From Cryptomeria japonica (taxonomy: Eukaryota; Streptophyta; Pinopsida; Cupressales; Cupressaceae): a DNA stretch of 64,000 nucleotides. Positions 35,901-48,799 of this stretch are shown here, in pieces. The translations under genes and the position numbers were made by a program. The stretch's first letter is position 1; every line of letters begins with the position of its first letter. The DNA lies in the NCBI RefSeq assembly GCF_030272615.1, contig NC_081413.1, forward strand, positions 103,190,239 to 103,254,238. The letters run 5' to 3'. The notes below the pieces were generated by a model. The model was not told where the DNA came from, made no database searches, and saw nothing but the letters and a program-made list of their open reading frames with translations.

Positions 35901-37067
35901 GGATCCTAGCCTCAAGAAGTGTTGCTTTAAACTCTGAAACAGATAAACTGATATGGGCTGGTTCCAATAAGGGGAAATACAAAACTAAGGAGGGTTATAA
36001 ACAATTGCTGAATAAATATAATATCCCTTGTTCCAACCTACCCCTAACTCTTTGTTGGGATAAAAGGTGCCTTCCGAAAGCAGGCCTGTTTGCATGGATG
36101 GCTATTCAGAATCGACTCCTCACTAATAAAACCTTTAGGAAACTAGGATATGAAGGTCCTAGCAGATGTCCATTATGTGAAAAGGAAGAAGAAAATTCTA
36201 ACCATCTCCTGGTAACCTACGATTATGCTCATAATTGCCGGGGATGGTTAAAAAATCAGCTGATTTGGTATACCCCTATTCCTAATAATATCTCTAATCT
36301 ATTCCTAGCTTGGCCAATCTGGAACATTGGCTGCATGTTTGAAAATTTATGGATCATTGCCCCTCCATTATGATCTGGGAAATCTGGAAGGAAAGAAATA
36401 GGAGGATTTTCAAAGATAGTAAAATGCAATGGTATCAATTGACCAATAAAATTGAAGCCACCATAGTTGAAATAATAAATAACCAGACCTCCAATTACCA
36501 GAGAGATATCAATATGTCCTATTGGGATGAAAAAATGAAACTAATATGGAAAGGTCTAAAGATACCTCCCTTCATTGGTAAAGGCCCACCATCCAACTTC
36601 ATATTACGTAAGGAATGCAAGTGGCTTCTCCTATTGTTGGATGGTTTAAACTTAACTTTGATGGCACTTCTAGGGGCAACCCAGGGAGTGCTGGTCTTGG
36701 GTGTAGCCTTCATAATTCAAACGGGGATGAGGTGGCCTATATGGTCCTCCCCTCTAGTAAATGCACAAACAATATAGCAGAAATGCAAGCACTTGCCGTA
36801 GGAATAAACCTATGCATTATACTCAATATTAAGAGGATTGTCATTGAAGGGGATTCAACCATTATCATCAATGCCCTTAGAAAAGGGGTGATGCCTGATT
36901 GGAAGCTAAATGCCTCCCTGGCTAAGATAATGATAAACATCAAAACATTTGATGAGGTCATCTTTAATCATGTCTACAGGGAAGGCAACAAAAGAGTTGA
37001 TTCCCTCGCTAACATGGGGGCTGACGGTAAGACAATAATCTACGTAGCTCCTAACATTTATCCTTAA
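32898..37067 (+). pseudogene. LINE D ORF2: endonuclease, reverse transcriptase, zf-RVT, RNase H (broken)
   Basis: ATG 32898 (an in-frame ATG also occurs at 32892). The endonuclease shows LLTWNVRGMN, LFLIQETKL, IIINVYGPI, LIGGDFNAIL and SDHFSI. RT shows DKAPGPDGFPAHFF, FIALIPKK, FKLDIKKAYDKVDW, GLRQGDPLSPFLF and FVDDTMLF, with both catalytic Asp kept. The zf-RVT region (36050-36230) has RCPLCEKEEE...NH. The RNase H (36630-37030) has NFDGTSRGNPG, NNIAEMQAL, IEGDST and VDSLANMG. Four stops (33249, 33678, 34596, 35406) and three frame changes (about 35740, 36350, 36620) inactivate it. The protein would nick target DNA and prime reverse transcription there. Confidence 0.93.
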
Positions 37068-37292
37068 AACAACATTTAACAACAAATAACTATAACATTA
37101 TTCATACCATTTGATAGCAGTCACAAAATTAGCCAAAACCTAGACCTATAGGAGAAAAAGAGAAAAACCTATCCTCCAAATCCTCTGAATGATATCATTT
37201 GAGGCCCATATTAATTTACTAACATACTCGATAATTTTCTCAAACTTTCTTATACACATAAACAGACAAATATATAAACCATAATTAGACAA
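37068..37292 (+). other. LINE D spacer after ORF2
   Basis: AT-rich, with no coding seen. It leads into the CA/TA microsatellite into which copia element G was inserted. Confidence 0.5.
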
Positions 37293-37321
37293 ATACACAC
37301 ACACACACACTCACTCACTCA

Positions 37322-37385
<64 letters not shown>

Positions 37386-37386
37386 A
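37293..37386. repeat. CA / TCAC / TA microsatellite (left part)
   Basis: Runs of AC, then TCAC, AC again, and TA. The preceding ATAATTAGACAAATACACAC resembles 45567-45590, so this is the left portion of the repeat tract split by element G. Confidence 0.9.
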
Positions 37387-37458
37387 ATTATATACATATA
37401 TTGGAGGATTTATAAATTATATCAAAGAATATATAGACATATATATTACACATATATA

Positions 37459-38980
37459 TGATAGTTCTGATACTTAATATAAGTACAAATCCAATAGCCA
37501 ACAAGATGAGAGGGGGGGGGGGTGAATCATACAAACTTAATCTTCCATAAAAACATCAGATTCAACCTCGGTAACATATACTTCAGTAATATAACCAAAA
37601 CTGCTAAACATACAAACTCAAAAGCATATAAACATCATAAACCTCATAACACCAGATTTAACGTGGAAACCCAAATAGGGAAAAACCACTATGGGATTTT
37701 GGACCCACTAAGAAATATACTCTTCTAGAGTATGCTCAGTTAAAAACAAATCATGTTAAAGATTACAAACACATTGCTAGATGTGACCCGGTTAAGAGAT
37801 TTCCCTCAGATCTGTTAGGATCTTCACCTTGTTAGAAGTGACCTTGTTAAAGGATTTCAAACACTCAATCAGAATGTCACCTTGCTAGAGGGTTTTACAA
37901 ATAAGACTGTTAAGTCCACTTGGTTAAGAGATTTTCTGTCACTTTCACAAAATAACAGTAATAAAATCTATCTGCAACTTCACGTCTAAAATGCTAAAGC
38001 AGATTCTTATTTGCTCAATACAATCTAGACATAGAACTAATCTTGTCCATTTGTTGGGCTTCTATACTCTATTATTCAAATAGGTCTTCAAGATTTTGTG
38101 CTCGGTAATCACTATGTGGCATCCTTGTGCATACACTTGCCCGCATGCATTGTTTATCAACAGTTCCCTATTTATAAACAATTAGCTAACCGCTTAATCT
38201 CCTTGATCACATTTCCCATGATCAATCATAGCCATTAGATCTTCATGCTTGACCAAGTTCGATGCATCTTTCGATTTGAAAAACATTTTACCTTGCCTTG
38301 GAACTTGCATATATTACTTGGAACTTGTGCTAGGGTATTGCGGTTCAATCTGAGTTGTAGATCTTCCTGCCGATATTCCTTTGCCATAGATTCTTAACAA
38401 ACTATATTTACGGCATACCAATCATTTAATCAGTTCCATCTCATTAGCTTCCTTCATTAAATAACACATGTAAACATTTAATGCATTTTGTTATAGCTCG
38501 ATTACAACTTGATAACAACTCGGTAAATACTAAACTTCACTCGGTAGACATTCTGCCTTCATTAACCGATAGTGATAACCTTAGGGTTTACCGACTAGGT
38601 TCTTTGCTCGGTAACATAGTATAATATTAACCTTACAATTTACAACATATGTATGATGTCAAAACAATATAAACATCATGATCTCATCATTGTCTAACTC
38701 GGTAATAGTTGCCCATTGAATACCTTATTCATCCTCTTATTCATCATAATCTTTCTGTCTTTTACCGACATCTTTATACTCTTCAAATCATACTTCTCAA
38801 GATATGGCAACATCATACTGAATTAAAAAATCAATTTCTTGACATCAATGACAAAATAATAATATTAAGACAGTAAACATCCTTAATCAGTTATATCCAT
38901 AATCATCAACAACCTTCTCAATATCCTTATTGAAATGCCAACAATCTTCCATTATTTGTTATAATGCTAAATTGCCAACA
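37459..38980 (-). repeat. Element G LTR (3' LTR in element orientation)
   Basis: Closely matches 43684-45216 throughout, including the G-run near 37512 and the CTCGGTAA-rich part. It ends directly at the polypurine tract. Confidence 0.95.
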
Positions 38981-38993
38981 ATCTCCCCCTTTG
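38981..38993 (-). promoter_or_regulatory. Element G polypurine tract
   Basis: Minus-strand CCAAAGGGGGAGAT next to the LTR is the standard copia plus-strand primer. Confidence 0.85.
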
Positions 38994-39437
38994 GCATTGA
39001 TGGAAAAACCAATTTATTTGACCTTAAAAGATTCAGATTGTCGTGATTCTAAAATGCTGAAATACTCTCTTGCTGTCATCAGACTTCTCCCCCATACATT
39101 AGACTTCTCCTCTTTTTTCATTCTTCTTTCCAATCTTCAGTCTTCTCCCCTTTCTCAGTTTTCTCCCCCTTTGACAACAATGCCAAAAAGTAAAGAACTA
39201 AAACATAATTTCTTCCTGTATGAAGTGAATTCCTGCTGTAATGTGTCAATTCAGTCTCGATCAGAGCATTTTGTCTTCAATTCCTATTCCATGTATTGTT
39301 TCCTATATTATTTCGTGTAATATTTCTTGTAATATTTCCGGTACACCTTTAGAAAACATCCTTAAGTGTGTAAGTTAGCATTAACTCCTAAAAGATATTC
39401 GATAGAGTCATCAGATTGATGCTTTCACCGAACTCGA

Positions 39438-42400
39438 TCAGTGAGTAGAAGATAGGGGTAGGACCCCTAACTTACTTCTGAGATATTCAAAAGTGTCCCT
39501 TGGTAGTGGCTTGGTGAAGATATCTACTATTTGTTCCTTTGTGATAACATACTCCAACACCACTTTCTTCTCTTGAGCTTCTTCTCTAAGATAATGATAT
39601 TTGATAGAGATGTGCTTTGTCTTAGAGTGCATAATGGGTTTCTTTGAAATGTTAATGGCACTAGTATTGTCATAGAATATAGTTACTAGCTCAGTAAATT
39701 TCTCATTTATACCTTCCAACAGTTGTTTGATCCATGCAATGTTGGTACAATTCAATGTTGCAACAATGTATTTAGCTTCTGTTGTTGACTGTGAAACATC
39801 CTTGTTTCTTGCTAAGCCAACTCACTAGTCTTTCTCCTAAAAAGAAAGCTCCTCCACTTGTGGTTTTTCTGTCATCAATGTTGCTTGCCCAATCAGCATC
39901 AGTATAAACTTTTAAATCAAAATCATTTCCTTTCTGATATACTAAGCCATAATCTTCAATGCCTTTCAAGTATCTAAAAATTCTTTTGATTGCTGTCATG
40001 TGTGTTTCCTTAGGATTTGCAGAGAATCTTGCAACTATACCTACTGCATGTGCTATGTCTGGTATGCTGTGAACAACATATTGTAGCTTTCCAATCATGG
40101 ATTGGTAAAGTGTCTCATCAACAGATGCAGATTCATCATTCTTTGATAATTTACAATTGGTAGTCATAGGAGTACTTACTAGTTTTGAATCCTCCATTCC
40201 AAATTTCTTCAAGATTTCCTTTATGTACTTGGCTTGAGTAATGAAAATCTCATTTTTCATTTGCAGTATCTGTAAACCTATAAAATACTTTATCTCACCG
40301 ATTAATGACATCTCAAATTCTTTGCTCATTTCATTTCCAAAGTTCTTACATAGAGAGTCATTTCCACAAAATATAATATCATGAACAAATATGGCTGAGA
40401 TCAGTATTCCATTTTCATCATTCTTCATGTACATATTGTTGTTCTCACTTGTCCTTATAAAACCAATCTTAATCAAATAAGAGTGCAATCTTTCATACCA
40501 TGCTCTAGGTGCTTGTTTCAAACCATATAAAGCTTTGTTCAATTTACATACCTGATCTTTATTATTGTCTTCAACAAATCCTTCAAGTTGTTCAATAAAA
40601 AAAATTTCTTCTAATATTCCATTCAGAAATGCAGATTTGACATCCATTTGATATACGTTGAAGTTTTTGAAAGCAGCATATGGCAATAATGTTCTTACTC
40701 CTTCAAGTCTAGCAACAGGTGCAAAAGTTTCACCATAATCAATTCCTTCTTCTTGAGCATAACCTTTGCAAACTAGTCTTTCTTTGTTTTGAATGACCTC
40801 TCCTTTTTCATTTAGCTTGTTTATGAAAATCCACTTTGTACCGATTACATTTTTGTCCTTTGGTCTTGGGATTAGTGTCCTTGTGTCATTCTTCTTGATT
40901 TGATCAATCTCTTCTGTCATAGCATTTATCCAATCTTTACTGTTAAATGCCTCTTTCACTATTCTCGGTTCAAATTCAGATATCAGACATGTGTTCTGTC
41001 TTAGTTTGTTCCTTGTCATCACTGGATCATCCTTATCTCCTATAATCTGCCTTGGTGCATGATGTCTTCTGACATACTTGGCTAATATAGGCTCGGTAGG
41101 CTCTGTATGATCTTCTTCATCACTTGGTAACTGGATATTCTCTTCAATTTCTTCAACAGTATTCTCAGTAGGACTTGTCAGTTGAACATAGATAAATTCA
41201 TCATAGTCTTCTGGTTCCTTGGAATTTCCTTCATCATTTCTTTCTGCAAATTCATCAATTTTCACATTTGCACTTTATACTATTTTGTTAGATGATTTGA
41301 TCAGACATTTAAATGCTTTGCTTCTAGAAGAATAACCTAGAAATGTTCCTTCTTCACTCTTCTGATCAAACTTGCCATTTCTATCATCTTTGTGAACATA
41401 ACATGTACTTCCATAGATTTTAAAATAAGTTACATTAGGTTTCTTATCATACCAGATTTCATATGGTGTCTTCAAAGTACCTTTCTTCAATTGTACTCGG
41501 TTCAGGGTGTAAACTGTTGTGCTTATTGCTTCTCTCCAAAATGTTTATGGCACTTTCTTTTCAATCATCAGTGTTCTAGCACAATCCACAATAGATCTAT
41601 TTCTTCTCTCAACTATTCCATTCTACTGTGGAGTTCTCGGTGCAGAGACTTGTCTTTTAATACCATGATCATTGCAGAATAAGTTGAATTCATCAGATGT
41701 GAACTCTCCTCCTCTATCTAATCTAAGACATTTCAGTTGTCTTCCTGTTTCATTTTCAACTCTTGCCTTGTACCATTTAAACATTTGAAAATCTTTTGAT
41801 TTATCTTTTAAAAACATTACTGACATCATCCTTGAATAGTCATCCATAAATAATATGAAATATTTATCACCATAATAACTTTGAACTTTCATAGGACCAC
41901 AAAGATCAGTGTGCACAAGATCTAAAATTCCCTTAGAAGTGTAAGACTTACTTGTAAAGCTTGATCTTGTCATCTTACCCATCTGGCATCCTCGACACAT
42001 AGCATTCTTAGGTTTTTCAAGACTCGATAGACCTCTTACTCGGTGCTTCTTGCTTATTTTGATCAGATTATCAAAATTTACATGACAAAACCTTTTATGC
42101 CATAACCAGGTATCATCTATCTTTGCATACAAACACTTGTTCCGAGTTGAGTCAAGGTGAAATGTGTTACCTTTTGTTTGTGTCCTGGTAGCAGCTAACT
42201 TTCCATTCTTGTCATGAACTTTGACAATTCCTTTCTAAAATTCTATTCGGTAACCTGTGTTGTTTAGTTGTGCTACACACAACAAATTGTATTTCAAACC
42301 TTCAACCCAATAAACATCATTGCATCTTGCATTGTCAAGAAGTGTTATAGATCCTTTACCTTTCACTGGACATGGTGCATCATTACCAAATCTTACATAA

Positions 42401-43619
42401 CCTCCATCATAATCTTCTAATATAACAAACTTGTGTTTATCTCCTATCATATGATGTGAGCATCCACTATCTATGATCCAAGAATCATTAGTATTTATGT
42501 GAGATATTAGGGCTTTTTCTTCATACCTTTCTTCAGCTTATCCATCTTTGATAGCAACATAAACTACTTCCTCTATATCAGTTTCATCTGATTTATCATC
42601 ATTGGATTCCTCATCAGCTATTAAGCATGTCTTTCTATCTCTTCTTCTGAAGTCTCGGTGTCCTCTATAATTATTGTCTTTCTGTCTGTCATCTCGGTAA
42701 TCTCTCTTTTCAGTAGAATCTTTGTTAGGATAGTTAGATTCTATATGTCCTATTTTATCACAATTGAAACATTTCAAAGGTAGTTTTCCTTTATACTTAC
42801 CTTTGCCTCTCGGTAACCTTCTAGCTAATAGTGCTTCAAACTCTTCTTTCTTTCTGATTTCCTCATATAGTTTTTGTACTTCTTCCATGTTCTTACGAAA
42901 TCTTTCACTTGCTCCACTGTGATCTCCTTCAAAGTACTTATACTTTCTTTCATTGTAATAATTAGATTCATCAAGATGAAAAGAACTAAATGCAGATTCA
43001 ACTTTATTTACCGAAGATCCACTGTTATCAAAGTTACTTAACTCAAATGCATGTAGCTTACCAATAGTAGCATCTAAAGAAACTGGCATATTAGGTACAG
43101 ACCTTAATTCATTGATTGTAGAGACTCGGATTGCTTAAGCCGGTAGAAGGGTTCTTAACAACTTACTTGTTATATCCTTTTCTTCAATAGTTCCACCTGC
43201 TCCTTTGATTTGATTGACAATCTCCTTTAGTCTTGTACTGTACTGAGTTATGTTCTCACCTTCATTCATCCTCATGGATTCAAGTTATCCTCTTAGACTA
43301 TCTACTTTTTCTCTTTGAACATGTTCATCTCCTCCATACACAGATATGAGCTTATCCCACATTGCCTTTGCGTCATTGCAGCCTTCTAGGTCATTAAACT
43401 CTAAGTTGATCAATGCAGATGTATTTCAATCATTTCTTGGATATGTTCTTGCTTTGCCTTTATCTCTTCCATTGTCAATGGATAGGTGCTCGGTGTAACA
43501 AAATCATTCTCCAGATAGTATACAACATATTCTCCAACTCCTGATAGGTGCAGCTTCATCCTTTTCTTCCATGTAGAGAAACTTGACTTGTTCAGCTTCG
43601 GTGCATCCCTCTTATACAT
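39438..43619 (-). pseudogene. Element G gag-pol polyprotein (broken)
   Basis: The gag N-terminus (43619-43410, STWKKRMKLHLSG) is followed after a frame change by the zinc knuckle CFNCDKIGHIESNY (last Cys now Tyr). Then come protease DSGCSHHM, integrase (HKRFCHVN, CRGCQMGK; D in HTDLCGP, D in FMDDYSR, E in NGIVERRN), RT (GTKWIF, MDVKSAFLNG, CKLNKALYGLKQAPRAWY) and RNase H (VYTDADWASN, DNTSAINI). One frame holds from 43089 to 39772 with stops at about 42540, 42237, 41625, 41550 and 41277. The C-terminal RNase H is shifted (39755-39438). The RT YVDD box reads FVHD, so the enzyme is dead even apart from the stops. Confidence 0.95.
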
Positions 43620-43669
43620 CTTTGGATCTTTAACTCAAGTGCCTTTAAACTTTTCTTCTAGAGTCCAAT

Positions 43670-43682
43670 GCTTTGATGCCAA
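43670..43682 (-). promoter_or_regulatory. Element G primer binding site
   Basis: Minus-strand TTGGCATCAAAGC adjoins the LTR end. It is a diverged form of TTGGTATCAGAGC (initiator tRNA-Met). Confidence 0.8.
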
Positions 43683-43683
43683 T

Positions 43684-45211
43684 TGATAGTTATAATACTT
43701 AATATAAGTACAGATCCAATAGCCAACAGGATGAGAGAGGGGGGGGGGGTTAATCATACAAACTTAATCTTCCATAAAAACATCAGATTCAACCTCAGTA
43801 ACATATACGTCAGTAATATAACCAAAACTGCTAAACGTACAAACTCAAAAGCATATAAACATCATAAACCTCATAACACCAGATTTAACGTGGAAATCCA
43901 AATAGGGAAAAACCACTATGGGATTTCAAACCCACTAAGAAATATACTCTTCTAGAGTATGCTCAGTTAAAAGAAAATCTTGTTAAAGATTACAAACACA
44001 TTGCTAGATGTGACCCGGTTAAGGGATTTCCCTCAGATCTGTTAGGATCTTCACCTTGTTAGAAGTGACCTTGTTAAAGGATTTCAAACACTCAATCAGA
44101 ATGTCACCCTGCTAGAGGGTTTTACAAATAAGACTGTTAAGTCCACTCAGTTAAGAGATTTTTTGTCACTTTCACAAAATAACAATAATAAAATCTATCT
44201 GCAACTTCACATCTAAAATGCTAAAGCAGATTCTTATTTTCTCAATACAATCTAGACATAGAACTAATCTTGTCCATCTGCTGGGCTTCTATACTCTGTT
44301 ATTCAAACAGGTCTTCAAGCTTCTATGCTTAGTAATCACTATGTAGCATCCTTGTGCATACACTTTCCCGCATGCATTGTTTATCAACAGTTCCCTATTT
44401 ATAAACAATTAGCTAACCGCTTAATCTCCTTGATCACATTTCCCATGATCAATCATAGCCATTAGATCTTCATGCTTGACCAGGTTCAATGCATCTTTCG
44501 ATCTAAAAAATGTTTTACCTTTCCTTGGAACTTGCATATATTTCTTGGAACTTGTGCTAGGGTATTGAAGTTCAATATGAGCTGTAGATCTTCCTATCGA
44601 TCTTCAATTGCCATAGATTCTTTACAAACTATATTTACGACATACCAATCATTTAATCAGTTCCAGCTCATCAACTTCCTTCATTAAATAATGCATGTAA
44701 ACATTTAATGCATTCTGTTACAGCTCGGTTACAACTCGGTAACAACTCAGTAAATACTAAACTTCACTCGGTAGACATTCCGCCTTCATTAACTGATAGC
44801 GATAACCTTAGGTTTTACCGACTAGGTTCCTTAGGGTTTACCGACTAGATTCTTTGCTCGGTAACATAGTATAGTATTAACCTTACAATTTACAACATAT
44901 GTATGATGTCAAAACAATCTAAACATCATGATCTCATCATTGTCTGACTCGATTATAGTTGCCCATTGAATACCTTATTCATCCTCTTATTCATCATAAT
45001 CTTTCTATGTCTTTTACCGACATCGTTATACTCTTCAAATCATACTTCTCAAGATATGACAACATCATACTGAATTAGAAAATCAATTTCTTGACATCAA
45101 TGACAAAATAATAATATTAAGACAGTAAACATCCATAATCATCAACAACCTTCTCAATATCCTTATTGAAATGCCAACAATCTTCCATTGTCTGTTATAA
45201 TGCTAAATTGC

Positions 45212-45216
<5 letters not shown>
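43684..45216 (-). repeat. Element G LTR (5' LTR in element orientation)
   Basis: Pairs with 37459-38980. It contains a small local duplication around 44810-44855 (ACCTTAGG...TTTACCGACTAG twice), absent from the other LTR. Confidence 0.95.
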
Positions 45217-45279
<63 letters not shown>

Positions 45280-45355
45280 CATATATATAATATATATATA
45301 TATATAGATATATATATATATATATAGATATATATACACATAGATATATTCATAG

Positions 45356-45411
<56 letters not shown>

Positions 45412-45423
45412 GTATATATATAC

Positions 45424-45472
<49 letters not shown>

Positions 45473-45578
45473 CCCACACATATAGAAATTTATTTATATT
45501 TATAATCCGAAACTAATAATTAAAATATTTATATAATGAACGTATCAAAATTAATATACAGATATCATAATCAGATAA

Positions 45579-45617
<39 letters not shown>

Positions 45618-45800
45618 CTTTAGATATATATATATATATACATTTGTATATATATATATATGTATGTGTGTATGTATGTATGTACATACATACATACATA
45701 CATACATACACACACATACACACACAGATATATATATATATATAATCCAAAACCAATAATTTAATATTTATATAAGGAACATAACAATTAATATATATTA
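45217..45800. repeat. TA / CA / GT microsatellite tract with a repeated ~57-bp unique segment
   Basis: Long TA, CA, TG and TACA runs. The segment TATAATCCGAAACTAATAAT and following bases (45498-45558) recurs as TATAATCCAAAACCAATAAT (45741-45797). The tract is therefore a higher-order repeat of unique spacer plus microsatellite. Long open frames here (for example 45163-45477) only reflect dinucleotide repeats. Confidence 0.9.
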
Positions 45801-46412
45801 TCATATTTTTCTACACATACAAAATAAAAATATACCTTTAGAACATTTCATACAGATAAATCTTCAACTTGGATTTATCAATTTACAAACTTATCAAGAT
45901 TTTATGATTATACATTAGGGATCATTCATAAACACTTGTCCAAAGGTTTAAACTTTTCATCTTATGAAGCAAAGGTCAATTATTAGCTTAGTTGGCAGGG
46001 GCACTCATATCTGAAAACAAGTTATATAATAATAAACCCCCAATTAAGAGTGCCTGATCATCATAGCAAGTATGATCCCCAAGAAATCCTAGCCATTATG
46101 ACAGGTCAGGGTTGTAGTGTAAGGCGTACTTGTTGGCTTTTTGTATCAGCAACTCATTTGATCTTCCGCCAAAATTAAATTTGGCTCCTCAAAACGATTT
46201 TCACAGAAGCGGCTCATCATTTAAGGACATGGAATTATTACTAAACCAATAAGAAACACCCAAAGTGGGCTTAAGGCTCACATGATTTTAGAATGGCTGA
46301 GAAAACTCAAACTTTTATATAATTAACCTACAGAGCTTTTAAACCAAGCCTTCAGAATAAAACTCAGAAGCTCTTTAATCCAAAACGACCTTGGATTGAA
46401 GAATAGCAGGTG
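45801..46412 (+). other. LINE D spacer before ORF3
   Basis: About 600 bp without a supported gene, between the microsatellite and ORF3. It may be leader for ORF3 or ordinary LINE 3' sequence. Confidence 0.4.
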
Positions 46413-46988
46413 ATGGATACCTCGATCAAATTATGCAGTTCTAAGAGGAAAATGGTGTTTGAGGGCCCTATTACCAGGGACCGCCTCAAGCGCATCATAC
46501 ACCTTCCCCATACCTTAGTTATTGATGCGGTTGAGACTATCCTTGGTCCGGACTTTCTCACAAATTCAGACAGAACCAGGGCTAACACGGATGTGGCCGC
46601 CATGTTTCTTGTTGTGTCGGTTACCTCCACCAAAAATCGAGAGGACACAGGTGCTATGTGTAAGGAGGTCTTCATTGCCTCAATCTTAGGTGATCTGGAG
46701 TGGGTTTTAGTCAACATTGACAATGAATGGACAATCCCAAGGCCGAGAGACTATGACATCCTCATTCAGAACAATAGGCTGGTTCCTAGACTTCCTATTA
46801 TCTCTTTGGATGGTGCGACCTTCACCAGGGAGAGGAATGATGCAATTAACAGGAATGTCAATTTTTTGTTGTATTTATTTCATGTGAAACACCCTCCAAA
46901 CCCTACTTGGTTTGAGGACTTCCTCAAAGCAGAGGGCCTGGTTTTGGATGATAAAGAAGCTACAACCACATCTTCTGGGTCGGAGTAA
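46413..46988 (+). CDS. LINE D ORF3: intact unknown protein
   Basis: ATG 46413 to TAA at 46986-46988 encodes 191 residues without any stop or shift, although ORF1 and ORF2 of the same LINE are broken. No domain is recognised. There is a basic N-terminus (KLCSSKRKM), a middle hydrophobic segment (AAMFLVVSV), SILGDLEWVLVNIDNEW, and an acidic Ser/Thr tail (DDKEATTTSSGSE). It lies between ORF2 and the 3' end with the A-run, inside the 19-bp TSDs. It could be a LINE accessory protein, a captured host exon, or a chance survivor. LINE E has another 3' ORF at the same place but without visible similarity. Confidence 0.55.
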   Translation: MDTSIKLCSSKRKMVFEGPITRDRLKRIIHLPHTLVIDAVETILGPDFLTNSDRTRANTDVAAMFLVVSVTSTKNREDTGAMCKEVFIASILGDLEWVLVNIDNEWTIPRPRDYDILIQNNRLVPRLPIISLDGATFTRERNDAINRNVNFLLYLFHVKHPPNPTWFEDFLKAEGLVLDDKEATTTSSGSE

Positions 46989-48412
46989 GTAGGCTTAGGC
47001 ACTTGGTGAGTGCATGGGACAATTTTTAACTTGGTATGGGATAATTTTGATACTATACGTTTTGCCTATACTAGCGATTAAGCAGTCCTAGTAAAACAGT
47101 GTTAATTTTGTAACTAACAGAGACCTCGAAGAAGATATTAACACTGTTAAATCCTAAAAACAAACTTGTGCAACCTACAAGACATTAAAATAGTTTTCTT
47201 TAATTGTTAATTTTAAAGGTACTAAGATAAAATAGGCATGATGGAATGATTGTTTATATAGACACGCAAATGGAAAATAGGACCATTATATTAGCATTCT
47301 GTTTTGGACACTCAGTAATATGAATATATACTATAGATATTTACAAGCACTTGGATGCATTCATTTATTGGTATTTATTCACATTGGTGGAAGTCCTATC
47401 AGGGTGGGAAATAATGGCTTCAATTTTATCATGTGTTCGACCTATTTTGAACAATAAACACTAGCTGTTGCGCTTAAGTGCCATTTGTTGAAGAATTCTC
47501 TATTGTGGGGTGACCTTATGACAAATCTCTAACTATGGCTTATATGTGGCATACATGCAAAATATTTGGGCTATGGATAGAGGTTATATACAACCTTGAA
47601 TAATCATATACCCCGTTACCCTCTCTGGTATTGATTAACAGGGGAGGGAGGGTATGTCGATTCGTGGCTTGATAGAATCTCATCTACCTACTCTTGTTGT
47701 TGTAGCCTAGATTTTATCCATTACTAGGGATAGCATCCAGGAGCACAAACAAGAGATGGTAAAATGGAGATTCATTGTAAGGAAGGGTCAAAATTAGATC
47801 AAGAGAGGCTCATTTTCTTCAAAACTCGGCTTATGTTTGAAACACTGTCTACAAATTGGGATAATGAGGAATATCCAACTACGCTTAAGGTTTTGTTTAT
47901 ATCTCTTTGTATAATATTTGAGAGGATAGACCTTATAGGATATTTGGTGTGGTAATTTCTAGCTCGATAGATAAAATTTCATTTGAAATAATAGACTAAA
48001 ATGCACTAACAATTTTGTCAAGTGTTTGAGAAACTAACCATGTAGGACAAACAAGGATATCTCTTGGAAATTTATGGACACTACATGCAATTAGAGATCG
48101 ACTTCAGAGCCATGCCTCATGATGTCAGGGGATAAATGATAACTGAAATTTGTAATCAAGGGCTTGTAAGGGAGGGGAAAAAATAGAAACACCCTCCCAC
48201 TTTCTTACCCTAGCCTGGGGTGATGATGTGTTATTAAGATCTGAAACTATTGTATATTGATGTAAGATTATCTGGACTACGGTCCCGGGCAAGGCCGGAG
48301 GTTTTCTTGCCTCCACTCTTTCCTACCGGTGCCCGCATGAGTGGAGTAATGTAAATTTTCAAAATGATTAATAAAATTATTGGCTTCGGCCTCTTATCGA
48401 TAAAAAAAATAT
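46989..48412 (+). other. LINE D 3' untranslated region and A-run
   Basis: No supported gene. The last 250 bp have the compact, GC-richer look of plant LINE tails (GGTCCCGGGCAAGGCCGGAG; GGCTTCGGCCTCTTATCGAT), with an AATAAAA signal at about 48369 and an A-run at 48402-48409. Confidence 0.7.
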
Positions 48413-48799
48413 ATATTTAGAAAAGGGTTGATGATTAGATGATTAGCAATAGAAATTGAGAATTAATTTATTTAAACAATAAAGATTATTTAAAATTGGG
48501 GAATTAATCAGAATTAATTAAATAATAAATATTTAATTAACATTTGGAAAATGGTTAAAAATGATTAAATGATGATAGAATAGGAAATAGAATAATTAGT
48601 AAGATGATGAGGAAATATTAAAATAGAAGAATACGATTAATTAACCTAATTAAATAATTAAAGAATTATTTAATCAAATAGAGGAATAATTTTTTTTTTT
48701 AAGCAAGTTCTACCTAGGGGGCAATACCCATTATATTTCCAAGAGAAAATTACAAAGGGTGAAGGAGATGCCACTCCTTATACTAACATCCACAGGGGA

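Larger units (their letters stand above)
37459..45216 (-). mobile_element. Element G: complete Ty1/copia retrotransposon
   Basis: LTRs of 1522 bp (37459-38980) and 1533 bp (43684-45216) start TGATAGTT and end TTGCCAACA on the plus strand. TSD ATATA lies on both sides, within a TA microsatellite. A tRNA-Met-type primer site on minus adjoins the right LTR, and a CTCCCCCTTTGG tract (minus AAAGGGGGAG) adjoins the left. The interior encodes gag-pol on minus in copia order. The LTRs are very similar, so this is one of the younger insertions. The 39-kb side interior (38994-39437) is non-coding. Confidence 0.95.
30777..48412 (+). mobile_element. LINE D: plant L1-type non-LTR retrotransposon
   Basis: A perfect 19-bp TSD (30758-30776 and 48413-48431, ATATTTAGAAAAGGGTTGA) flanks it. 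It has ORF1, ORF2 (endonuclease, RT, zf-RVT, RNase H), a third ORF, and a 3' end TTGGCTTCGGCCTC...GATA followed by an A-run (48402-48409). Element G and its microsatellite lie in the 3' part. Excluding G, it is about 9.9 kb. Stops and frameshifts in ORF1 and ORF2 mean it is inactive. Confidence 0.93.

Noticed and set aside
45163-45800. Several long open frames (Tyr/Ile and Cys/Val-rich)
   Set aside because: They come from TA, CA and GT dinucleotide runs, which lack stops in some frames; not genes.
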